From contig CP099650.1 of assembly GCA_024123915.1 (NCBI GenBank), forward strand, positions 6,448,001 through 6,512,000: a DNA stretch of 64,000 nucleotides, written 5' to 3'. The notes under the pieces were generated by a model that worked only from the letters and a program-made list of their open reading frames with translations, ran no database searches and was not told where the DNA came from. The DNA is from Oxalobacteraceae bacterium OTU3CAMAD1. GTDB taxonomy: Bacteria; Pseudomonadota; Gammaproteobacteria; Burkholderiales; Burkholderiaceae_D. How positions within the stretch are numbered: position 1 is the stretch's first letter; the number at the start of each line of letters is the position of its first letter. Positions 15,296 to 24,969 of this stretch are shown in pieces. A program made the translations under genes and the position numbers.

Positions 15296-16010
15296 GAGAC
15301 TCCCATATATTGCTGAACGATGGCGGGGTCGGCGCGCAGCGCGTCCGAGCTTCCCTGCCAGACCACTTTGCCTTTTTCCAGCACGAAGTGCCGGTCGGCG
15401 AACTTGAGCAAGGCGCCCACGTTCTTGTCGATGACGATTTGCGACAGCCCCTCCGCCTTCAACGCCGCCAGCGCGGCCCAGATCTCGGCGCGGATGATGG
15501 GCGCCAGGCCTTCCGTGGCCTCGTCCAGCACCAGCAGCAGCGGATTGGTCATCAGCGCGCGGCCGATCGCCAGCATCTGCTGCTCGCCGCCGGACAGCTG
15601 CCAGCCATGGTTGCCGCGTCGCTCCTTCAGGCGCGGGAAGAAGCGGTAGACGCGATCCAGCGTCCAGGGCTGCAACTGCGGCTGCCGGTGGCGAGGCGCG
15701 CGCGCCGTCGCCACCAGGTTCTCCTCCACCGACAGATTGGGGAACACCTGCCGCCCTTCCGGCACCAGTCCCAATCCAAGCCGCGCGATGTGGTGCGAGG
15801 CCATGCCGGCCAGCGGCCGTCCGTCGAATGCGATGGCGCCGGATTTCGGCTGCAACATCCCGAACAGGCACTTGATGGTGGTGGATCGTCCCATGCCGTT
15901 ACGTCCCAGCAGGGTCACCACCTCGCCGGCGCGCACGTCGAAACTGACGCCGAACAGCGCCTGCGCGTGGCCGTACGAGGCGTGCACGTCGCGTACCTCC
16001 AATAATGTCG

Positions 16011-16014
<4 letters not shown>
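15292..16014 (-). CDS. ABC transporter ATP-binding protein, LivF type, with altered Walker A
   Basis: A 240-residue ATPase of the branched-chain-amino-acid/aromatic-acid (HAAT) family. The signature LSGGEQQMLAIGRAL and Walker B LLLVLDEATEGLAP are normal. The Walker A reads GRNGMGRSTT, with Arg43 (CGA codon) in place of the invariant Lys. Such a change usually weakens ATP use, though arginine variants occur in some LivF relatives and LivG next door is intact. It forms the transporter with 16011-19886 and probably powers uptake of salicylate or a related acid. It overlaps LivG by 4 bases. Confidence 0.9.
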
Positions 16015-16759
<745 letters not shown>

Positions 16760-16763
<4 letters not shown>

Positions 16764-17791
16764 GCGTGTTCTCCCAGGACGTGGTTGGCCGGTGCGGCGG
16801 GTGCCGCGGGCGCGGTTGCGGGCACCGGCTGCGGCCTGCGCCCGCCCAGTTTTTCGAGCAGGCCGGCCAGGCCGGCCGTGCGCAGCATCGCCACCATGAA
16901 AATCGCCAGGCCGAAGATCGCCGGCCAGTACTCGGTGACCATCTTCAGCAGCTCCTCGGCGCCCAGGAAGGCGACGGCGCCCAGCAAGGGACCGAACACC
17001 GTGCCCAAGCCACCCAGCACGATCATGACGATCAAGTCGCCGGAGATGATCCAGCTCAGCGTGGCGGGCGAGGCGAATGCCGTCAGGTTAGCCAGCAGCA
17101 TCCCGGCGATGCCGCACAAAACGGCCGACATCACGTACGCCACCAACTGATAGCGCCTGGCCTGGAAACCGACCGCGTTGACGCGGCGCGGATTCTGGCG
17201 CGCCCCGCGCAGCACCATGCCGAACGGCGAAACGCGCAAGCGCGCGGTCCACCACAGCACCAGGCAAAGCAGCACGAACGCCACGCCGTAGACGACCAGC
17301 GGCTGGCCCAGGTCTTGGCCGAAGAAGCGGCTGGTGGCGGTGATCGGCGTGCCGTCGTCGCCGCCGTAGTGTTTCAGGCTGACGAACACGAAGTAGCCCA
17401 TTTGCGCGAACGCCAGCGTGATCATGATGAAGCCGATGCCGGTGGTGCGCAGGCTGATGGCGCCGGTGAACAGCCCTACCAGGCCGCACGACGCGATGCA
17501 CACGGCCAGATGCACCCAGCCACTGTCGATGCCATGGTACGCCGGGATCGCGACGCTATAGGCGCCCATGCCCAGGAACAGCGCATGGCCCAAACTCACC
17601 AGGCCACCGAAGCCCAGCGCCACATTGAGCGCGCTGGCGGCGATCGCATAGATGATGATGCGGGCAAAGAACGCCACGTAGAACGGCTGGTCGGCCAATC
17701 CGGCCGCCAGCGGCACAAGCGCCAGCAGGAGGAGCAGCAACAGCGGCACCAGCGTGGCCGGCTTGCGCAGGATGTCGAAGAATGTCATCAC
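16760..17791 (-). CDS. ABC transporter permease, LivM type
   Basis: A 343-residue inner-membrane permease with about nine helices and the family sequence GLGTVFGPLLGAVAFLGAEELL near the C-terminal third. SLGHALFLGMGAYSVA and GDLIVMIVLGGLGT are standard BPD_transp_2 motifs. The last ~25 residues are Ala/Pro-rich (QPVPATAPAAPAAPA) and likely a disordered cytoplasmic tail. It forms the membrane channel with the LivH-type protein and overlaps both neighbours by four bases. Confidence 0.91.
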
Positions 17792-18708
17792 GTCCTCCCG
17801 GCGGGAAACAGGCCTTGCGGGCGTAGCGCCAGCACCAGCGCCATGAGCAGATACACCAGCATCGACGCCAGCGCCGGTCCGGCGGCGTTGGCGGTGTCGC
17901 GGCTGGCCAGTTCACGCAGCAGCGTTGGCAGGAAGGCGCGGCCCAGCGTGTCGGCGATGCCGACGATGAGCGCCGCGTAGAAGGCGCCGCTGACCGAGCC
18001 GATGCCGCCGATGACGATCACCACCAGCGCGGTGATCAGCACCGGCTCGCCCATGCCGGTCTGGATCGAGTTGATCGGACCGGCCATCACGCCGGCCAGT
18101 CCCGCCAGCGCGGCGCCCAGCGAGAACAGCACCGCGTTGAGCAGCTTGATGTCCACGCCCAGCGCCGACACCATCGCCGGATTGACGGCGCCCGCGCGTA
18201 TCAGCATTCCCAGGCGCGTCTTGTGCATCAGCAGATGCGCGCCGACAGCCACCGCCAGGCCGACCACGATGATGGCGAAGCGGTAGCTCGGATAGGTGAT
18301 GCCGAGCAGGTCGACCGTGCTTTCCAGGAAAGCGGGCAGCGGCAGGAAGTACGGCTGCGGACCCCAGATAATGCGCGTGATCTCGTTAAAGAACAGCACC
18401 AGGCCGAAGGTCGCCAGCACATGGTCGAGGTGATCGCGCCCGTACAGCCGCGAGATCGCCACCCGTTCCAGCGCGAAGCCGAGCACCACGCAGCCGGCGA
18501 CGGCGGCCAACACCGCCAGTCCGAAGGAGCCGGTGTGCTGGTAGGCCGTAGCGGCGAAGTAGGCGCCCAGCATGTACAGCGAGCCATGCGCCAGGTTGAC
18601 GAAGCTCATGATGCCGAACACCAGCGTCAGCCCGGCCGCCAGCAGGAACAGCAGCACGCCGAACTGCAGACCGTTGAGCAGTTGTGTGAGCAGGAGGTTA
18701 AGGGTCAT
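17788..18708 (-). CDS. ABC transporter permease, LivH type
   Basis: A 306-residue permease with about eight helices. It shows the LivH motifs MSFVNLAHGSLYMLGAY near the N-terminus and VIVIGGIGSVSGAFYAALIVGI near the C-terminus. The substrate-binding-protein gene lies 11 bases upstream and the LivM-type gene overlaps its stop. In this operon the transporter genes replace the downstream naphthalene genes of the Ralstonia nag cluster, which suggests an aromatic acid as substrate. Confidence 0.91.
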   Translation of the reverse strand: MTLNLLLTQLLNGLQFGVLLFLLAAGLTLVFGIMSFVNLAHGSLYMLGAYFAATAYQHTGSFGLAVLAAVAGCVVLGFALERVAISRLYGRDHLDHVLATFGLVLFFNEITRIIWGPQPYFLPLPAFLESTVDLLGITYPSYRFAIIVVGLAVAVGAHLLMHKTRLGMLIRAGAVNPAMVSALGVDIKLLNAVLFSLGAALAGLAGVMAGPINSIQTGMGEPVLITALVVIVIGGIGSVSGAFYAALIVGIADTLGRAFLPTLLRELASRDTANAAGPALASMLVYLLMALVLALRPQGLFPAGRT

Positions 18709-18719
18709 ACCGCTTTACC

Positions 18720-19886
18720 TCAGCGCAGCGCGCACTTGGACTGGTAGCTGTCGACGTGCGCCGTCAGCGGCGTGCCGAGCACCTTCACCGTCGGCACGCC
18801 GCCGACATTCGCCACCTGGAAGGCGTAGTAGTTCTGCACCGGCATATTATTTTTGTTGAACTGGAAGGGACCGCGCACCGACTTGAACTCCGAACCGGCG
18901 GCCTTCACGGCGGCTGCCAGTGCGCGCTTGTCGCCCGCCTGCGCGCCCGCCTTGCGCAGCGCCACGTCGAGCAGGCGCCCGGCGTCGTATGCGGCAGCGG
19001 CGTACGCGCTCGGCACGCGCTTGTACTTTGCGTTGAAGGCCGAAACGAAGGCGCGGTTCTCCGGCGTGTCCAGCGCGGCGTCCCACATCGCGCCGAAGGT
19101 GGTGCCGACGGCGGCGCCCTGCAGCGCCGGCATGGTGGTGCCGTCGACCGTAAAGACCGAGAAGTTGGGCAGCTTGGCCAGCATGCCGGCCTGGCTCAGT
19201 TGACGGATGTAGTTGACGCCCATGCCGCCGGGGTAGAAGGCGAACACCGCGTCCGGCTTGGCCGACTGCAGCTGCGCGATCTCCGCCGAATAGTCGGACT
19301 GGCCGACCTGGGTGTAGACCTCGTCGATCACCTCGCCCTTGAAGTAGCGCTTGAAGCCCTGCAGCATGTCCTTGCCGGCCTGGTAGTTCGGCGCCATCAG
19401 GTAGACGCGTTTATAGCCCTTCTCCTGCATGAATTTACCCATGCTTTCGGCCGCGCCGTCGTTCTGCCAGGCCACGGCGAACACGTTGGCCGCGCACAGC
19501 GCGCCGGCCACCGGCGACGGCCCGGCGTTGGTGGAGATGGCGACGGTGCCGGAATCGACGATCACCTTGTGGCTGGCCATCATCACGTTGGAGAAGCCCA
19601 GGCCGACGATGGCGTGCACCCGTTCCTTGTCGATGAATTTGCGGGCGATCTGGTTGCCCACTTCCGGCTTGAGCTGATCGTCCTCCTTCAGCACCGTCAC
19701 GACCTGCCCACCGAGCTTGCCGCCGCCCTGCTCCACCGCCAGCATGAAGCCGTCGTACTGGTCCTGCCCCACCACGGCCACCGGACCGGAAAGGGGCGCC
19801 GAGAAACCGATCTTGATCTGTGCCTGGACCGGGATTTGTGCCGCCAGCAGCAATGCGCATCCGGCGATGATGGTTTTTTTGTTCAT
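18720..19886 (-). CDS. ABC transporter substrate-binding protein (Peripla_BP_6 type)
   Basis: A 388-residue periplasmic binding protein: signal peptide 1-22 (ending in IPVQA), then IKIGFSAPLSGPVAVVGQDQYDGFMLAVEQ, the usual opening of LivK/HAAT type I folds. Two Rossmann-like lobes follow. It captures the ligand for the LivHMGF complex. Its place directly after the salicylate hydroxylase genes and before maleylpyruvate isomerase points to salicylate, gentisate or a similar acid rather than an amino acid. The ligand cannot be read from sequence. Confidence 0.9.
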   Translation of the reverse strand: MNKKTIIAGCALLLAAQIPVQAQIKIGFSAPLSGPVAVVGQDQYDGFMLAVEQGGGKLGGQVVTVLKEDDQLKPEVGNQIARKFIDKERVHAIVGLGFSNVMMASHKVIVDSGTVAISTNAGPSPVAGALCAANVFAVAWQNDGAAESMGKFMQEKGYKRVYLMAPNYQAGKDMLQGFKRYFKGEVIDEVYTQVGQSDYSAEIAQLQSAKPDAVFAFYPGGMGVNYIRQLSQAGMLAKLPNFSVFTVDGTTMPALQGAAVGTTFGAMWDAALDTPENRAFVSAFNAKYKRVPSAYAAAAYDAGRLLDVALRKAGAQAGDKRALAAAVKAAGSEFKSVRGPFQFNKNNMPVQNYYAFQVANVGGVPTVKVLGTPLTAHVDSYQSKCALR

Positions 19887-19912
19887 CTTGTCTCCTTGTT
19901 ATAGTTGTTGGA

Positions 19913-20227
19913 TCAGCCCAGGTCCACGTAGACCCGACCGTTTTCTATCTTAACGGGATAAGTGCGCACCGCCTCGGTCGCGGGCTCGCAGGTGGCGTGG
20001 CCGTTGCGGATATCGAACTTCCCCTGGTGTAGCGGGCATTCGATCTCGTGCCCGTCCAGGAAGCCGTCGCACAGGCGCGCATTACCGTGGGTGCACAGGC
20101 TGGCGGTGGCGAACACCTCGCCGGCCACCCCATACAGCGCCAGCTCCACGCCGCCCGCCGCCACCGACGTCACATCGTCGTCCGGTACGTCGGCTTCGGC
20201 GGCCGCGTCGATCCAGTTGTTTGCCAT
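19913..20227 (-). CDS. nagAb: Rieske-type ferredoxin of salicylate 5-hydroxylase
   Basis: A 104-residue soluble ferredoxin. The Rieske [2Fe-2S] ligands are in CTHGNARL (Cys-x-His) and CPLHQGKF (Cys-x2-His), about 17 residues apart. It passes electrons from the reductase (23872-24858) to the oxygenase (20238-21967). Length and motif match NagAb/NahAb. It starts 10 bases after the small-subunit gene. Confidence 0.92.
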   Translation of the reverse strand: MANNWIDAAAEADVPDDDVTSVAAGGVELALYGVAGEVFATASLCTHGNARLCDGFLDGHEIECPLHQGKFDIRNGHATCEPATEAVRTYPVKIENGRVYVDLG

Positions 20228-20237
20228 GGGTGTCTCC

Positions 20238-20717
20238 TCAGATTGGATAGATCAGCGAATTGGCGATCATCTCGGTGTCGTAAATGCAGTGGCGCTGCTC
20301 GAAGCGCAGCCCCTCGGGGGTGACGCGGATGCGGTCCAGATAACGTCCCACGTTGAACACCGAGCTTTCCTGCGACAGCTTGGTGCGGAACACGGCGTAA
20401 TTCGCCTGGGCCACGATCACGCCATCGGCCACGCTTTCCACCAGCGGCGCTCCGGTCACGTGGCGCTGGTAATAGGGATCATGGAACAAGGTCTCCTTGA
20501 TGCCATAGGCGCGGTCGCGCAGCATGCCCTTGCTGAGCAGCGCCAGCGTGGACAGCGGAAAGCCGCGTTCATGATTTTCGCGCGGCTGGATGCGGTAGTC
20601 GCAAACCTCCACGAACAGGTCTATCCATTTATCCCAGTCGGCGCTGTCCACCGCCGCCGCGTACTCCGCGTACAAGCGATTGAGGGCGAGCCAGGTATCG
20701 AAGTCCAGTGCGTTCAT
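20238..20717 (-). CDS. nagH: Salicylate 5-hydroxylase, small (beta) subunit
   Basis: A 159-residue protein of the ring-hydroxylating dioxygenase beta-subunit fold (SnoaL/NTF2-like cone). The sequence [44 protein letters not shown] is the typical opening. It has no cofactor and supports the alpha subunit. The start (20717) overlaps the alpha-subunit stop by four bases. Assignment as NagH rests on the NagG partner and gentisate context. Confidence 0.88.
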   Translation of the reverse strand: MNALDFDTWLALNRLYAEYAAAVDSADWDKWIDLFVEVCDYRIQPRENHERGFPLSTLALLSKGMLRDRAYGIKETLFHDPYYQRHVTGAPLVESVADGVIVAQANYAVFRTKLSQESSVFNVGRYLDRIRVTPEGLRFEQRHCIYDTEMIANSLIYPI

Positions 20718-21967
20718 ACGTCCATCACCTTTCTCCAGTACTCGTACATGCCGCGTATCAGCGTCTCGGTCACCATGTGGTCGGTGTTCTCGGCGCCATA
20801 GCCGCCCAGTTCCGCGACGGTGCGGTGGTAGGGTTTTTGCTCGAAGCCGTTCTGCGACAGTTCGATCACCTCGCCGTCGTCGGCCGACACGAAACCGGCG
20901 GGGCCGAACAGGTTGGCCTGGATCAGGCGCCGCTTGGTCATCTCCGGCGTGTCGTCCTCGAAGCCGAAGTGGGTCCAGACGAAATCGAAGGAACCCTTGC
21001 CGTTCGGCTGGATGTGGCGGGTGGACACGCTGTTGACCTGCTGCTGGAAGATCACGCTCGGGAACACCGTCATCATCACGGCGGTCGGGCCCTTCCACCA
21101 CTCCTCCGGCACGATGTCGAGCAGGCGCTTGTCGTTGATCTCCATGCCGGCCTTGAAGCTGGTCACGCCGGCCGTCACCTCGCTGCTGGCGGCCTGCTGG
21201 CCACGGGTCGAGATCATGGCCGCGTGGCGGTGGTGCGCGTCCATCTTCAGCTCGGACTTGTTATCGGCGCGCCACAGGCCATACGTGACGAACCACGTAT
21301 GCAGCAGGCCGGGATGGTACGGGTCCTTGATATTTTCCTGCATCAGCTTCCAGTTGCCGGGAATGCGCTGGCGGTTGTAGCCCAGGATGGTCAGCTTGCG
21401 GCCGTTGAACAGGCGGTCGAAGTAGCGACACATGTCGGGGCCGAGGAAGTCCTCCAGCGACTCCACGTCATGGTCGAACGACGCGAACACCACGCCGCCG
21501 CGCACCGCGACCTTAAGCTTGTTCAGGCCATGGTCGGCGGTGTCGAATTCCTTCGGCATGCCGCCATTGACCTTGCCGTCCTGTTTTACGCCGCGCCGGA
21601 AAGGGACGCCTTGCAGGTCGCCCTTCAGCGTGTAGCTCCACTGGTGGTAAGGGCAGACGAATTCCTTCTTGTTGCCGTGACGCTCGCGGCAGAACTGCAT
21701 GCCACGGTGCGCGCAGACGTTTTCCACCACGTTGATGCTGCCGTCGGCGGCGCGCGTGAGGATCACCGAGCGCTCGCCGATGACGGAACGTTTGTAGTCG
21801 CCGGGATTCGGAATCTCCGCCTCCAGGCCGACATAGCACCAGTGCCCTTGATAGAACATGCGTTCCAGCTCGCGCTTGTAGAGCGACTCGTCGGTGTAGG
21901 CCCAGAACGGGATGCGGCTCGATCCCGGCTGGTCCCATATGGGTTTGATTGGAAACACGGCGGCCAT
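20714..21967 (-). CDS. nagG: Salicylate 5-hydroxylase, large oxygenase (alpha) subunit
   Basis: A 417-residue Rieske non-haem iron oxygenase that converts salicylate to gentisate. The Rieske ligands are in VCAHRGMQFC (Cys-x-His) and VCPYHQWSY (Cys-x2-His). The mononuclear iron site is DPYHPGLLH (Asp-x2-His-x4-His). The start at 21967 lies two bases after the stop of the preceding FAH gene; a longer open frame upstream is only the complement of that gene. The YHQWSYTLKGDLQGVPFRRG stretch and the overall length fit the NagG group better than naphthalene dioxygenase alpha subunits. Confidence 0.9.
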   Translation of the reverse strand: MAAVFPIKPIWDQPGSSRIPFWAYTDESLYKRELERMFYQGHWCYVGLEAEIPNPGDYKRSVIGERSVILTRAADGSINVVENVCAHRGMQFCRERHGNKKEFVCPYHQWSYTLKGDLQGVPFRRGVKQDGKVNGGMPKEFDTADHGLNKLKVAVRGGVVFASFDHDVESLEDFLGPDMCRYFDRLFNGRKLTILGYNRQRIPGNWKLMQENIKDPYHPGLLHTWFVTYGLWRADNKSELKMDAHHRHAAMISTRGQQAASSEVTAGVTSFKAGMEINDKRLLDIVPEEWWKGPTAVMMTVFPSVIFQQQVNSVSTRHIQPNGKGSFDFVWTHFGFEDDTPEMTKRRLIQANLFGPAGFVSADDGEVIELSQNGFEQKPYHRTVAELGGYGAENTDHMVTETLIRGMYEYWRKVMDV

Positions 21968-21969
21968 GG

Positions 21970-22671
21970 TTACGCTCCCCGGACCCGTACGGTGATCGGC
22001 GACAGCCCGGCCACTTCGCCGACCATCACGTCGCCGGCCACCACGGCGTTCACGCCTTCCGGGGTGCCGGTCATGATCACGTCGCCCGGCTCCAGCGCCT
22101 CGTATTCGGACAGGTAGGCGATCGATTCGGCCACCGACCAGATCAACTTGGAGATGTCGGAATCCTGGCGCGGCGCGCCGTTGACGCTGACGGCGATGCG
22201 GCCTTCGGACAGGTGGCCGACGTCGGCCACGGTGGAGATCGGCCCGATCGGCGCGGACTTGGCGAAGGATTTGCCGAACTCCCATGGACGACCCTTGTCG
22301 CGGGCTTCGAGCTGGATGTCGCGGCGGGTCATGTCCAGGCCGACGGCGTAGCCGAAGACGTGTTCCAGCGCCCGGGAGACCGGGATGTCGGCGCCGCCCT
22401 TGCCGATGACGGCCACCAGTTCGATCTCGTGGTGGAAGTTGGCGGTTTTGGGTGGGTATGGGATGGTGGTTTCGCCGACGCCCGCTTGCACGGTGGCGTT
22501 GGCCGGCTTCATGAAGAAGAACGGCTTTTCGCGGTCCGGGTCGCGGCCCATTTCACGCGCGTGGGCGGCGTAGTTGCGCCCGACGCAGAAGATGCGGTTG
22601 ACGGGGAAGCGTTCGTCGCTGCCGGCGATGGCGAGGCTGTGGACGGGGGCGGGATCGACTGCGTATTTCAT
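21970..22671 (-). CDS. nagK: Fumarylpyruvate hydrolase (FAH family)
   Basis: A 233-residue fumarylacetoacetate-hydrolase-fold enzyme that splits fumarylpyruvate into fumarate and pyruvate. Family motifs are FCVGRNYAAHAREMG, FFMKPANATV, the metal-binding FHHEIELVAVIGKGG (Glu-x-Glu) and GDVIMTGTPEGVNAV. The ATG at 22671 is preferred over one four codons upstream because GGAGA precedes it at good spacing. A 146-base gap with a REP-like hairpin separates it from the gentisate dioxygenase gene. Confidence 0.9.
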   Translation of the reverse strand: MKYAVDPAPVHSLAIAGSDERFPVNRIFCVGRNYAAHAREMGRDPDREKPFFFMKPANATVQAGVGETTIPYPPKTANFHHEIELVAVIGKGGADIPVSRALEHVFGYAVGLDMTRRDIQLEARDKGRPWEFGKSFAKSAPIGPISTVADVGHLSEGRIAVSVNGAPRQDSDISKLIWSVAESIAYLSEYEALEPGDVIMTGTPEGVNAVVAGDVMVGEVAGLSPITVRVRGA

Positions 22672-22718
22672 GGTGGTCTCCAAAATATTGTGATGGACGA
22701 TATGTAGCCGGATTGATC

Positions 22719-22814
22719 ACGTAGGGCGGATTAGGCGGAACGCCGTAATCGGCCATCGATGAGCCGATGGCAACGCATGCATGGCCGATTACGCTGCGCT
22801 AATCCGCCCTACGT
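22719..22814. repeat. REP-like hairpin inside the salicylate operon
   Basis: The outer arms 22719-22733 and 22800-22814 (ACGTAGGGCGGATTA and its complement) and the inner arms 22744-22756 and 22781-22793 (CGTAATCGGCCAT and its complement) are perfect. A 6-bp CCATCG/CGATGG hairpin closes the top. A 26-base core (22725-22750) recurs exactly, inverted, at 31394-31419. It lies between nagI and nagK and could stabilise the upstream mRNA or lower downstream expression. Confidence 0.75.
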
Positions 22815-22817
22815 AAT

Positions 22818-23846
22818 TCAGATTTTTTCTTCGCGCCATAGGCCAAGCACCTGTTGCATCGGGCGGTCGGAGAAGCTGAACAAAATGGTGTCGTCGCCCG
22901 CGCACAGGCGCAGCGTTTGCCACGACGGCACGACGAAGACATCGTTGAGCGCGAAGTCGAAACGCACGCCGCCGATGTCGGCGCTGCCGGCGCCTTCCAG
23001 GCACACGTAGATGGTGCTGTCGGTGCTTCGATATGGCAGCGTCTCGAAGCCGGCCGGCAGCCGCTGCGCGAAGGCGCCGATGGTCGGCATCGGCGAGGCG
23101 CCGGTGGCCGGATTCACGTAACGCAGCTTGTGGCCGAAATGCGCGTCGATGACGCCGCGCGATATGCCCAGCAAGGACTCGCGCGTCTTGGCGAACGGGT
23201 AGACGAACACCTTGGTCGGCTGCGCCGCCGTCTGCGCGAAATCGACCGGCAGCATGTTGTTGCCGTAGCGGGCCAGCGCGTCGCCCTCCGGCCGCGTGGC
23301 CTCCTGCGTGGCCTGCGCGCCATGCTCGGCGAAGCCGGCGTCGAAGAAGCGCACTGTCGGAATATCCAGGCCGTCGAGCCACACCACCGGCTGGTCGCCC
23401 AGGTTGCCGTGGTCGTGCCAGGTCCACGAAGGCGTGATGATGAAGTCTCCGCGCCGCATCGTGGTGCGCTCGCCGTCGACCGCCGTGTAGGCGCCCTCGC
23501 CGTCGAGCACCAGCCGCAGCGCCGACTGCGCGTGGCGGTGCGCCGGCGCCACCTCGCCCGGCATGATCAACTGCAGGCCGGCGTACAGCGACTGCGTGAT
23601 CGACGAGTTGCCGCGCAGCGCCGGGTTTTCCATGATCAGCACACGGCGCTCGGCCTCGGCGGCGGTGATCAGGCGGCCCGCCTCCATGACGTGTTCGCGC
23701 ACGTCGGCGTAGCGCCACAGCGCCGCCTGCAGCGGGCTGGCCGGCTGCTTGGGCACCAGCGCGCCGAGCACTTCCCACAATGGCGTCATGTGATGCTGGT
23801 CGATGCGCCGGTAGAATTCCTGCCGCTCGCCGTTGTCCTTGTTCAT
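22818..23846 (-). CDS. nagI: Gentisate 1,2-dioxygenase
   Basis: A 342-residue bicupin ring-cleavage enzyme that opens gentisate to maleylpyruvate with Fe(II) and O2. The N-terminal cupin carries the metal ligands APAHRHAQSALRLVLDGEG and, downstream, WTWHDHGN. The C-terminal cupin (about 260-335) lacks a full metal set, as is normal. The start at 23846 follows a GGAG site. It is second in the operon after the reductase gene. Confidence 0.92.
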   Translation of the reverse strand: MNKDNGERQEFYRRIDQHHMTPLWEVLGALVPKQPASPLQAALWRYADVREHVMEAGRLITAAEAERRVLIMENPALRGNSSITQSLYAGLQLIMPGEVAPAHRHAQSALRLVLDGEGAYTAVDGERTTMRRGDFIITPSWTWHDHGNLGDQPVVWLDGLDIPTVRFFDAGFAEHGAQATQEATRPEGDALARYGNNMLPVDFAQTAAQPTKVFVYPFAKTRESLLGISRGVIDAHFGHKLRYVNPATGASPMPTIGAFAQRLPAGFETLPYRSTDSTIYVCLEGAGSADIGGVRFDFALNDVFVVPSWQTLRLCAGDDTILFSFSDRPMQQVLGLWREEKI

Positions 23847-23871
23847 ATGGGGTCTCCTCAGTTGGTTATTT

Positions 23872-24858
23872 TTAGATCGCGCTTGCGTAGAAGGCGTCGG
23901 CATACACATGCTCGGGCGGCACGCCGCGCCGCTTGACCAGCATGGCGGCCGCCTCCACCATCGGCGGCGCCCCGCACAGGTAGGCGCGCCAGCCGGCCAG
24001 GCTTGACCAGTCGGCACTGACGGCGGCGGTGACCACGCCGGCGCGCCGGCGCGGATCGTCGTTGCCGGTGCTGACCACCACGTGCAGGTGCAGATTGGCG
24101 TGGCGCTCGCACAGCTGCTCCAGCCACGACAGGCCATAGATGTCCTGCGGCGTGCGTACGCCGAAATACAGGTGGATGGGTTGGTCCATGCCGTCCGCCA
24201 GCGCGGCGCGCACGATCGACAGCACGGGCGCGAGGCCGGTGCCGCCGGCCACGCACAGCATCGGCCCCTGGTGCTTGCGGCGCAGGTAGGCGGTGCCCAT
24301 CGGACCGCTCACGCGCACCGCGTCGCCCACGGCGAGCACGCGGTCGATATGGCCGGTGACACGGCCGTCCGGCACCAGCCGCACATGGAATTCCAGCTCA
24401 TCGTCGCCGGGGACGTTGGCCATCGAATAGGGGCGCACCAGTTCCGGTCCGAATTGGAGGGTGGCGTATTGGCCGGGAGAGAAGTCCAGCGGCTTGGCGG
24501 GCTTGAGGCGCAGGCGGCGGATATCGTGCGTCATCGGCTCGATCGCCAGCACGGTGGCCTTGATGATGCGCGCCGGGTGGACCACCACCTCGTCCGGCTC
24601 GGGCACTTCGACCACGCAGTTGCCGGTCACGCTGGTCATGCAGGCCAGCACGTAGCCCTCGTCATTGGGGGCGGTGATCTTCGCTTCGCGGCCCATCTCG
24701 TGCACGTCGCCTTGCAGCACCTTGCAGCGGCAGGTGCCGCAGCGGCCGGCGGTGCAGCTATAGGAGATGGGAACCTGGTGCTCGCGCAGCGCGGTCAGCA
24801 AATTGGCGCCGGCCTCCACCTGCAGGATGCGTCCCAACGGTTGCACGACTAATTCCAT
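23872..24858 (-). CDS. nagAa: Ferredoxin reductase of salicylate 5-hydroxylase
   Basis: A 328-residue NADH-dependent reductase with an N-terminal plant-type [2Fe-2S] domain (SCTAGRCGTCRC, Cx4Cx2C, then LACMTSV), an FAD domain (RPYSMANV, RxYS motif) and an NAD domain (CVAGGTGLAPVLSIVRAAL). The start at 24858 fits the NagAa N-terminus MELVVQP; 36 further codons upstream have no family character and reach into the LysR gene's promoter. It is the first gene of the operon, 111 bases from the divergent LysR start. Confidence 0.91.
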   Translation of the reverse strand: MELVVQPLGRILQVEAGANLLTALREHQVPISYSCTAGRCGTCRCKVLQGDVHEMGREAKITAPNDEGYVLACMTSVTGNCVVEVPEPDEVVVHPARIIKATVLAIEPMTHDIRRLRLKPAKPLDFSPGQYATLQFGPELVRPYSMANVPGDDELEFHVRLVPDGRVTGHIDRVLAVGDAVRVSGPMGTAYLRRKHQGPMLCVAGGTGLAPVLSIVRAALADGMDQPIHLYFGVRTPQDIYGLSWLEQLCERHANLHLHVVVSTGNDDPRRRAGVVTAAVSADWSSLAGWRAYLCGAPPMVEAAAMLVKRRGVPPEHVYADAFYASAI

Positions 24859-24924
24859 GACTGCTGCCCCATCTGTCGAATTGATGGGCAAAGTATAGAA
24901 ACGCGAGTAATATAAATATATAGA

Positions 24925-24935
24925 ATTCCGCGAAT
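24925..24935. promoter_or_regulatory. Candidate LysR (NagR) box in the nag promoter gap
   Basis: ATTC-CGC-GAAT is an inverted repeat in the 111-base gap between the divergent nagAa and LysR genes, next to an AT-rich TATAAATATATAG stretch that could hold promoters. NahR/NagR sites contain an ATTC half. The arms are only four bases, so the call is weak. Confidence 0.35.
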
Positions 24936-24969
24936 GCAACACATCACTCACAGCAATACTACTCACGCC

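Noticed and set aside
20714..22285. Longer 523-residue reading of the salicylate hydroxylase alpha subunit
   Set aside because: The extra 106 residues overlap nagK in another frame. The start at 21967 fits NagG length and operon spacing.
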